Shown: positions 1 to 4,505 of the stretch, piece by piece
Layout of the letters: the number at the start of each line of letters is the position of its first letter
How positions within the stretch are numbered: the stretch's first letter is position 1
Assembly (NCBI GenBank): GCA_963660485.1
Contig: CAVKYH010000041.1
Coordinates: 1 to 5,088, forward strand
DNA from: UBA6398 sp963660485
GTDB taxonomy: Bacteria > Bacteroidota > Bacteroidia > Bacteroidales > Bacteroidaceae
Direction: 5' to 3'
Length of the DNA: 5,088 nt
Position numbers and translations under genes: made by a program
Notes under the pieces: generated by a model
The model's database searches: none
Told to the model about the DNA's origin: nothing
The model's input: the letters and a program-made list of their open reading frames with translations, nothing else

Positions 1-69
1 CCTGGTTTTATGCCGCGCCTACACTTGACGTCGGCGTTTTCATGAGTTTCTTATTCTTTTGTGTTGCTG

Positions 70-100
70 CAAATGTATGTAATGTTTTTGGAATTGCAAA
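70..100 (-). promoter_or_regulatory. Bacteroidetes-type promoter (copy A) reading out of the left edge
   Basis: On the minus strand there is TTTG (97-100), a 19-nt spacer, then TACATTTG (70-77). This matches the primary sigma-factor consensus of Bacteroidetes (-33 TTTG, 19-21 nt, -7 TAnnTTTG). The start of transcription would fall near position 64, giving a leader that runs off the window. The gene it serves is not visible. The bases from 1 to 60 contain only an 11-codon frame starting at 43, which I do not call as a gene. All consensus bases and the spacing are identical in copy B. Confidence 0.72.
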
Positions 101-191
101 ATATTTTTCGAGAAAAATCAATTTTTTTTCGATATATATTAGGCTTCTGAAAAGCGTTATCGGGTGTCGAAAAAACGAGCCGGGAAGTGTT

Positions 192-258
192 AAAAACTCC
201 GGGCCATGTAATTTAAATTAGATGCGTCGGAATTTAAATTTGGTGGCCCGGAGTTTTT
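192..258 (-). terminator. Hairpin terminator after the LRR gene (copy A)
   Basis: Arms 192-219 and 231-258 are inverted repeats around an 11-nt loop (220-230), with A5 on one side and T5 on the other, so the hairpin could end transcription in either direction. The stem is interrupted where the right arm reads TGG at 241-243 instead of the ACA seen in copy B. This leaves two mismatches and one G-U pair in the middle of the stem. It starts 45 nt after the stop codon of the LRR gene, whose transcript it probably ends. Confidence 0.8.
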
Positions 259-303
259 ACAAGATGCCGTTTGCTTTTCCTAATTTGCCCGGATAGCTGG
301 AAT

Positions 304-1038
304 TCACGGCGGTGTCGGATGACACCAAATCCCTGGCCAAATACGTTCTCCTTTGGCAGTGCTGTCGCATTTGAGAGTATCGATTCTTTCAGGCTCTATG
401 CCTATTCCGGAATACATGTTCCAGTTTTTGGAAATGTCCAAATATTTCAGATGTAGCGTGTCTTTACTCATTCCATCTATATACAAATTATACAAACCAC
501 AATTGACAGCTTCCAATCGTTCTACGGTGAATGAAATTTTGAGCACGTAGATATTAGTATTAGAAACATTAATCACTTTTAGGTTGGGAAAACGCTCTTT
601 TAATAACCAAAAAGAGGTCTGTTCTTTTGTGATATATTTTTTACCTTTCTTGTTTATTGCGATTTTCACGAGTTTGCAATTACTCATGTTGAGTTCCTCC
701 ATATTTTTCGGAAACAGATCATAAATATAGTGCTCCCCGCGCCAATACCATAGTTGATTGCCTGAAATATTGAGTTTCTTTATTTTATATATCGTGAGAT
801 TGGGCAACTCGAAAAAGCCTTGGTTTGAAAGATCACAAGTTTCGATTTCCGTACCTGCGGGCACAGTGCTAAGTTCCTTGAGTCCCTTTACAAGTTTAAT
901 CACCTTGGGATTATTGTAACAAGTATGGGAGGAATCTCCCATACTTGAATTTGTGTTAGAGCAGAATCCGGTTGAAGCGAAACCTATTAAGGCGAACACT
1001 CCAACGAATACGGGAATTGCAAAATACCTTTTTTTCAT
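304..1038 (-). CDS. Exported leucine-rich-repeat protein
   Basis: This encodes 244 residues. Residues 1-26 form a Sec-type signal: a KKR start, then a hydrophobic run of about 18 residues ending in ASTGFC. The Cys at 26 is preceded by Phe, so it is a poor lipobox, and signal peptidase I cleavage is at least as likely. From about residue 65 there are divergent leucine-rich repeats: IETCDLSNQGF (65-75), IKKLNISGNQL (86-96), MEELNMSNCKL (113-123), LKVINVSNTNI (153-163), VERLEAVNCGL (172-182) and LKYLDISKNWN (197-207). They share the LxxLxxLxxxxN/C-x-L register, with long, uneven insertions between repeats. LRR proteins of this kind usually bind other proteins or glycans at the surface; the ligand here is unknown. 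The ATG at 1038 is chosen because it directly precedes the signal peptide. The gene has its own promoter in repeat copy B and a terminator in copy A, so it looks monocistronic. Three D(S/T)x glycosylation-type sequons occur at residues 193, 220 and 225. Confidence 0.9.
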   Translation of the reverse strand: MKKRYFAIPVFVGVFALIGFASTGFCSNTNSSMGDSSHTCYNNPKVIKLVKGLKELSTVPAGTEIETCDLSNQGFFELPNLTIYKIKKLNISGNQLWYWRGEHYIYDLFPKNMEELNMSNCKLVKIAINKKGKKYITKEQTSFWLLKERFPNLKVINVSNTNIYVLKISFTVERLEAVNCGLYNLYIDGMSKDTLHLKYLDISKNWNMYSGIGIEPERIDTLKCDSTAKGERIWPGIWCHPTPP

Positions 1039-1123
1039 ATCTGCATCGGATTATTGTTGATTGTAGCGGTTTTTATAATCATCTCTCACGCGATCAGGCA
1101 CTTCTTGTTCATTTGTGTTGCTA

Positions 1124-1154
1124 CAAATGTATGTAATGTTTTTGAAATTGCAAA
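1124..1154 (-). promoter_or_regulatory. Bacteroidetes-type promoter (copy B) for the LRR gene
   Basis: On the minus strand, TTTG (1151-1154) is followed after 19 nt by TACATTTG (1124-1131), a full match to the Bacteroidetes -33/-7 consensus. The predicted start is near 1118, giving an untranslated leader of about 80 nt before the ATG at 1038. Just upstream (1162-1186) is an imperfect palindrome of the form TCGAG-A5 ... T6-CGA. It is also present in copy A (108-132) and could be an operator or an A/T-rich UP-like element. Confidence 0.78.
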
Positions 1155-1245
1155 ATGTTTTTCGAGAAAAATCAAACTTTTTTCGATATATATTAGGCTT
1201 CTGAAAAGCGTTATCGGGTGCTGAAAAAGCGAGATGGGAATTGTT

Positions 1246-1312
1246 AAAAACTCCGGGCCATGTAATTTAAATTAGATGCGTCGGAATTTAAATTACATGG
1301 CCCGGAGTTTTT
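1246..1312 (-). terminator. 28-bp perfect hairpin terminator after the glycosyltransferase gene (copy B)
   Basis: The arms 1246-1273 and 1285-1312 are perfectly complementary over 28 bp around the 11-nt loop AGATGCGTCGG. The stem has a GC block (CTCCGGGCC) flanked by an A5/T5 end and an A/T-rich inner half. The hairpin begins 10 nt after the stop codon at 1323. It is symmetrical and so could also block transcription from the left. The stem is much longer than a terminator needs. Confidence 0.85.
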
Positions 1313-1322
1313 GCGAGATGCC

Positions 1323-2711
1323 TTATCGTTTTTGCGCCGTTGCAATGCCGTTTTTCAGCAAGGCTTCGGTCTCTTTTTCTACGCATAGTTTTATGTTCTC
1401 GCTTGGGATTTTGCTGAAACACGAGGCGAGGAAATTGCATAGTTCTGCAAATGGTATTGGCTCGGAGAGCAGGCTGACAATATTGTATGCCATGCTGTTG
1501 AGCGGAAATTCCTTGTAGCCTTTTCCCGAAACCGACGGAATCACGGCGATGTCCCGGCAATCGTTGTCGAAGTTCAGACGCCGGCTCATTGTTTCGCGTT
1601 CGGTGTTAGGAATGTCGTAGAGGCGGGCATAGGGGTTGCGTTGCAGAATGAATGTTTGCCGTTCTTCGGCGGTAGAGTTGGGGAATGCGATGTTTTGGGC
1701 GGTTTTCTTTTCCTGTTCCAACAGTTCGCGGGGTGTCAGTGTGCGCCAATATTCTTCTGAAACATTGAGGAAATTCAGATATTCTGCTGTGGCGTTTTCC
1801 GTAGGCGGGGTTGTTGCTATGCCGTAGAGCCTCTTGTGGCGCGCGGGAAACAGTGCGGAGATTCTTTCATATGCTTCGGGATATTTGCGCAGCAGTGTGC
1901 GTTCCACCATGTCGCATACCTCTGGCGTGCGCTTGTGTCCGCCGAGAATGTGAACGAACTGCCGCTGCTCGTAATGGCTCAGGTCGCAGAAGTCATCGGC
2001 GCGGTATCCGTTGTCGCGTATTGTCTGGGGACAAATGGTGGATATGTCGATGCCTTTGTCGCGTGCCATTATCGCGAAAAACATTTGCTCGTAAATCACA
2101 TTGGCACTTATGTCGGCATTGCGGAATCTCTCGCCGTTGAAGTCGTTGTCTTTGAAAAATCTTTCCACTTCTTCGCAGAATTCACCGAAGAATTTCAGAT
2201 TGTTTCCGCCGCAGAAACCGAGATTATACGACGGCACGTCGTCTCTGACCAATGCGTCGGAAAATCGGGGCGCGAGTTTTAGTCCGTCAACGGCGAGAAA
2301 ACGGCGTATCATGTCTTTGTAATAGTCGGAGCAGTATTCCTTGTTTTGCGCAACAAGCTGTGCTTCCCCTATGTCTTGAGGCAGTTGTTGCGGCAGGTAT
2401 ATGTCGCCGTCGATGTGCAGGAACGGTGAGGTTTGCATTGAGTAGGCGCTCACTTTGGCAAGTGCCCAATGGCAGGTGAGGCAGTTGAAATTGTCGAAAC
2501 CCACTGTAACTTCGGAGTAGGGGAGTTTGAGCGTGTCGACAAGCACTCTTGCCCCCTCGCTGTCGGTATAGAGCGTGATTTTGTCGAAATGTTCTTTCAA
2601 ACTCAGGCAACTCAAAGCCCACGACATCAGGTTGTATTCCGCGTTGAGCCACCAAAACGGCGATTCCGTGAGCTTTCTTTCGCCGCACCATAGGGTTTGT
2701 ATTATGTTCAT
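1323..2711 (-). CDS. GT-A-type glycosyltransferase-like protein (DUF6734-like) with possible C-terminal winged helix
   Basis: This encodes 462 residues with no signal peptide or membrane segment, so the protein is probably cytoplasmic. The N-terminal 260 residues look like a GT-A nucleotide-sugar transferase. After a strand at 2-8 (NIIQTLW) come EYNLMSWALSCL (25-36), LYTDSEG (47-53), the DxD-type metal site in FLHIDGDIYL (97-106, DGD at 101-103), a SYNLGFCGGN loop (161-170), and HILGGHKR (254-261), which resembles the C-terminal metal- or phosphate-binding His motif of GT8-like enzymes. I recall this layout from the Bacteroidota family DUF6734, but the assignment is from memory. Residues from about 388 to 458 resemble a PqqD-type winged helix. 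Its substrate is not evident. The ATG at 2711 fits the conserved N-terminus, where the first beta strand begins at residue 2. The gene is visibly richer in G+C than its neighbours. A strong terminator ends 23 nt upstream of the start codon and no clear promoter lies between, so expression may depend on read-through. Confidence 0.9.
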   Translation of the reverse strand: MNIIQTLWCGERKLTESPFWWLNAEYNLMSWALSCLSLKEHFDKITLYTDSEGARVLVDTLKLPYSEVTVGFDNFNCLTCHWALAKVSAYSMQTSPFLHIDGDIYLPQQLPQDIGEAQLVAQNKEYCSDYYKDMIRRFLAVDGLKLAPRFSDALVRDDVPSYNLGFCGGNNLKFFGEFCEEVERFFKDNDFNGERFRNADISANVIYEQMFFAIMARDKGIDISTICPQTIRDNGYRADDFCDLSHYEQRQFVHILGGHKRTPEVCDMVERTLLRKYPEAYERISALFPARHKRLYGIATTPPTENATAEYLNFLNVSEEYWRTLTPRELLEQEKKTAQNIAFPNSTAEERQTFILQRNPYARLYDIPNTERETMSRRLNFDNDCRDIAVIPSVSGKGYKEFPLNSMAYNIVSLLSEPIPFAELCNFLASCFSKIPSENIKLCVEKETEALLKNGIATAQKR

Positions 2712-2733
2712 CAGTATCGTTTTTTTTGTTTTG

Positions 2734-2763
2734 AAAAAAGGCGCAGGCAGTAGTGCTTGCGCC
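2734..2763 (-). terminator. Intrinsic terminator or attenuator upstream of the glycosyltransferase gene
   Basis: On the minus strand GGCGCAAGCA pairs with TGCCTGCGCC (2740-2763), a 10-bp stem with one A-C mismatch and a CTAC loop, followed at once by T6 (2734-2739). This is a textbook Rho-independent terminator. It lies 30 nt after the stop of the small reading frame at 2794 and 23 nt before the ATG at 2711. It could end the upstream unit or act as a leader attenuator for the downstream gene. Confidence 0.85.
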
Positions 2764-2793
2764 GTGGAAAATATAGTTGTAGAATTGGCAGGC

Positions 2794-3028
2794 CTACTTG
2801 ATGCTGTCGCTATTCACTCGAGTGCTGTGTTTTTGTGCTGACATACTGTCTTTTTTCAAGGATTCATGATATTTATGAGAGGCAAGAATACCCCCTCCCA
2901 AGTACATGCAATAGATATATCCTGTCCATAAAATTCCTTTTTGTGTATTCTCCCGGATTTTTCCAAATCTGCCGCACACGATGCCTGACAATAGAATGCC
3001 GACAAAAGGATAATGATTTTACTTTCAT
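2794..3028 (-). pseudogene. Small two-helix membrane protein, apparently frameshifted near its start
   Basis: The frame ending with the stop at 2794-2796 reads as a membrane hairpin: a hydrophobic stretch around FVGILLSGIVCG, a basic turn (GRFGKIRENTQK), a second hydrophobic stretch GILWTGYIYCMYLGGGILA, then a polar tail ending VNSDSIK. In that frame there is no ATG: a stop (TAA) comes just before the codons for NHYPFVG, and the only usable start is TTG at 2991, inside the first helix (65 residues). An ATG at 3026-3028 in another frame joins smoothly if one A of the AAAA run on the minus strand (3017-3020) is removed. That would give 77 residues starting MKVNHYPFVGILL. The gene could therefore be decayed, carry a sequencing error, or start at TTG. 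I do not recognise the family. The terminator 30 nt downstream supports a real transcription unit. Confidence 0.45.
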
Positions 3029-3059
3029 GAGCCTGTTTTTATGTTGTAGGATATTGCCA

Positions 3060-3101
3060 AAACGATGTCTGATATTATTCAAATAATGTCAGACATCGTT
3101 T
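3060..3101 (-). terminator. Hairpin terminator after the 180-residue exported protein gene
   Basis: The arms 3060-3079 and 3082-3101 pair over 20 bp with a single G-T wobble. The formal loop is only CA, so the innermost A-T pairs probably open. On the minus strand the stem is followed by TTTGG, a short T-run. It starts 44 nt after the stop codon at 3146 and is the most likely end of the transcript coming from the right. It is symmetrical, so termination from the left is also possible, although no plus-strand gene is present. Confidence 0.65.
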
Positions 3102-3145
3102 AAACAAGATGCCTTGGAGTTTTTGCAGGTTTTTGTATTGAAAAA

Positions 3146-3688
3146 TCATTTGCCTACCTTGTTGCGGTCAACGAACTTTAGTTTCACTTTTGCTTTTAGG
3201 GCTTTTTTCTCACTCTTTTTGCCATTGAATTTTACTGTGGTTTCGTAAACCGGCCACAGCCCTTTGTCCTCCAAAATATTGTCATCGTTTACACGTTTCC
3301 TTTCGAGGTGTTTGTCCATCAAGGAATATTTCAGACGTATTTTGCCGTTAATCGGAATTTTGGTTAAAAAAGTGGTGTCGTTCCAGATGTAATATTGCGG
3401 AGTGCCCGGACCGGGATTCAAAAAGTGTTTTACAATAAGATTGATAGCCTCATAGTTTTTTTTGCTCAGGTCGTAGTAACAAGTAAGCCAGACTTCGCTG
3501 CTTGCATTAACCCTACCTTTGTGAGAGTAAATCTTATACAAATGATATTGATTGTGTTCTCTATGGGCGTAAATCTTATACAAGCGATCTTGCTCGAGTA
3601 TTCTTTGATCAATGCCGCCTTTGATTTGTGCCATAGCCCCCCATGTGGAGGCTATGGCAAATATGATCAATAAAATCTTTGTTTTCAT
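3146..3688 (-). CDS. Exported protein of unknown function (180 residues)
   Basis: The protein begins with a clean Sec signal peptide: MKTK, a hydrophobic core LLIIFAIAS, and a cleavage site AMA|Q after residue 20. The mature part of about 160 residues is rich in Tyr, Lys and beta-prone segments (EVWLTCYYDL at 65-74, QYYIWNDTTFLTKIPI at 98-113, KIRLKYSL at 116-123, LKAKVKLKFVD at 164-174), so it is probably a small periplasmic or surface beta protein. Two near-identical heptads, LYKIYAH (36-42) and LYKIYSH (50-56), sit 14 residues apart. There is one D(S/T)x sequon, DTT at 104-106. I do not recognise a family. The ATG at 3688 directly precedes the signal peptide. It lies 10 nt after a possible 20-codon mini-ORF and is followed by a hairpin. 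No Bacteroidetes promoter consensus is seen between it and the gene upstream, so the two may be co-transcribed. Confidence 0.87.
   Translation of the reverse strand: MKTKILLIIFAIASTWGAMAQIKGGIDQRILEQDRLYKIYAHREHNQYHLYKIYSHKGRVNASSEVWLTCYYDLSKKNYEAINLIVKHFLNPGPGTPQYYIWNDTTFLTKIPINGKIRLKYSLMDKHLERKRVNDDNILEDKGLWPVYETTVKFNGKKSEKKALKAKVKLKFVDRNKVGK
3527..3583 (-). repeat. In-frame short direct repeat coding LYKIY(A/S)H
   Basis: The 15-mer GTAAATCTTATACAA occurs at 3527-3541 and again at 3569-3583, exactly 42 bp (14 codons) apart within the 180-residue exported protein gene. It encodes the shared core of the two LYKIY heptads. This suggests an in-frame duplication whose intervening half has diverged. 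Confidence 0.75.
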
Positions 3689-3698
3689 AATGATGTTG

Positions 3699-3761
3699 TT
3701 AATCGTTGTCGATAGGATTTACCAATTCTTCTGTAATTGGTCTTAAATTGTCTTTGTTCAT
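3699..3761 (-). CDS. Possible 20-codon mini-ORF before the 180-residue protein gene
   Basis: On the minus strand an ATG at 3759-3761 opens 20 codons ending in TAA (3699-3701). The peptide starts MNKDNLRPITEEL and ends NPIDND, so it is hydrophilic and acidic. The bases before the ATG (TATAAACTATAAAACT) are A/T-rich, as is usual for Bacteroidetes starts. The stop is 10 nt upstream of the ATG at 3688, a spacing that fits translational coupling. It could be a leader peptide, a tiny independent gene, or chance. There is no homology evidence and it is too short for coding statistics. Confidence 0.33.
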   Translation of the reverse strand: MNKDNLRPITEELVNPIDND

Positions 3762-3813
3762 AGTTTTATAGTTTATAAAGTGATGGGGACAATTATTTTT
3801 TTATCAGGATTTG

Positions 3814-3830
3814 TGTGCCCCGTTGGCACA
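3814..3830 (-). other. Small hairpin in the gap between two exported-protein genes
   Basis: TGTGCC and GGCACA pair over 6 bp around a 5-nt loop. The hairpin lies 16 nt after the stop codon at 3847. No T-run follows it on the minus strand, so it is not a good intrinsic terminator. It may stabilise or process a transcript that continues into the gene at 3146-3688. The rest of this 160-bp gap is A/T-rich and shows no promoter consensus. Confidence 0.4.
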
Positions 3831-3846
3831 TTTCCTTGTTTCATAT

Positions 3847-4500
3847 TTAGGGATTAGGAATATAGTATTTCTGAACGAATTTCTTTGTCCACATGCCGAT
3901 CTTTTCTTCGTGCTTTTTTAGCCATTCATTTCTCTTTTCACTAAATCTTACTGTTTTTGCGATTATCTTGTCATGTTGTTTTTTCGTTTTGTAACGGGCT
4001 TTCCCGCGTTTTAAAGTGAAATGTACTCCGTTACCTCTTGCACCTTCAAAAGGCCTTAAATCAATATATGCCGTAAGTTTCTTTGTATGCTCCGGTTCTA
4101 ATGTCGGATAACAACGATAAGCCTTGATTTTTATTTTATAGTGCCTTTTTAATTTACGAATGTCTTTATTTGCAAACCATTTATGTTTTAGATTGCATTT
4201 AGTGCAAAAACGTTGATCTTCTATGTCGAGTGTAACAAAACCCAAAGATTTCTTGTACCCTCTGTATCCGTAAAATAAACTTACACAGCAAACCAAAGTG
4301 TCTTTGTCTGTCATTATTCGGTAAGGTCCACCCACATTGTATTTATCTTCCAACAAGAAACCATTAGGTTCTCCTCTTTTCAAGTAGAAACAACTCGTTG
4401 AATCATCGAAAATTTGGGTATAATGACTCTCAACGCGTGTTTGTCCTGCTGCTGTCAAAAACGGCAGCAGGAATAATGTGATTGAAAGAATTTTTCTCAT
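3847..4500 (-). CDS. Exported basic protein of unknown function (217 residues)
   Basis: I start this at the ATG at 4498-4500. A longer frame from 4527 would overlap the upstream gene and place nine polar residues before the signal peptide. From this start the signal is typical: MRK, a hydrophobic core ILSITLFLLPFLTA, and cleavage near AAG|Q (residues 19/20). The mature protein has six Cys (37, 71, 72, 99, 102, 130), including FCTKC (98-102). The middle looks beta-rich (TLVCCVSLFYGY 68-79, LGFVTLDI 86-93, YKIKIKAYRCY 121-131, KLTAYIDLRPF 141-151). The tail from about residue 165 is long, helical and strongly basic (RYKTKKQ at 169-175, EWLKKHEEK at 192-200), ending YYIPNP. D(S/T)x sequons occur as DST (33-35) and DTL (67-69). 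I recognise no family. Its ATG follows the stop of the Gly-Ser/Cys protein gene by 5 nt, so the two are almost certainly co-transcribed and probably translationally coupled. Confidence 0.88.
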   Translation of the reverse strand: MRKILSITLFLLPFLTAAGQTRVESHYTQIFDDSTSCFYLKRGEPNGFLLEDKYNVGGPYRIMTDKDTLVCCVSLFYGYRGYKKSLGFVTLDIEDQRFCTKCNLKHKWFANKDIRKLKRHYKIKIKAYRCYPTLEPEHTKKLTAYIDLRPFEGARGNGVHFTLKRGKARYKTKKQHDKIIAKTVRFSEKRNEWLKKHEEKIGMWTKKFVQKYYIPNP

Positions 4501-4505
4501 GACAG

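Larger units (their letters stand above)
61..268. repeat. Direct repeat copy A (terminator plus promoter cassette)
   Basis: This 208-bp segment aligns without net gaps to 1115-1322, at a constant offset of 1054 bp. I counted about 16 mismatches by eye, or roughly 92% identity. Weaker similarity continues left to about position 41. Read leftwards, the copy holds a long hairpin terminator (192-258), an A/T-rich stretch containing the conserved block AGCCTAATATATATCGAAAA, and a Bacteroidetes-type promoter (70-100). It lies between the leucine-rich-repeat gene and whatever gene starts left of the window. The conserved parts include both functional signals, which fits a duplicated intergenic cassette better than a random repeat. 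Confidence 0.92.
1115..1322. repeat. Direct repeat copy B (terminator plus promoter cassette)
   Basis: This is the second copy of the 208-bp cassette at 61-268. It fills most of the gap between the glycosyltransferase gene and the LRR gene: its right end (1322) abuts the stop codon of the former (1323-1325), and its left end carries the promoter of the latter. The differences from copy A cluster between 1218 and 1242 and in the right stem arm. The rest, including the loop of the hairpin and the promoter elements, is nearly unchanged. Confidence 0.92.

Noticed and set aside
1..43. Minus-strand mini-ORF starting at 43 (11 codons, MKTPTSSVGAA)
   Set aside because: It stops within the window and is too short to assess. 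Nothing equivalent is at the matching position of the other cassette copy.
192..258. Invertible promoter (phase variation) based on the inverted repeats in the cassette
   Set aside because: The inverted arms flank only an 11-nt loop. The promoter lies outside them, and I see no second inverted pair around it.
1054..1131. Minus-strand open frame through the LRR leader (reads CSNTNEQEVPDRVRDDYKN) resembling a lipoprotein start
   Set aside because: It overlaps the promoter and the 5' leader. It has no start codon of its own in frame, and the matching frame in copy A stops after a few codons. Chance is the simplest explanation.
1276..2841. Several plus-strand and other-frame open frames across the glycosyltransferase gene
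   Set aside because: They are shadows of the minus-strand gene, with no start context or recognisable domains.
2873..3082. 69-residue frame on the minus strand
   Set aside because: Its composition is basic and irregular. It begins inside the hairpin at 3060-3101 and overlaps the more protein-like membrane frame. Only its internal ATG at 3028 may matter, as the start of the frameshifted gene.
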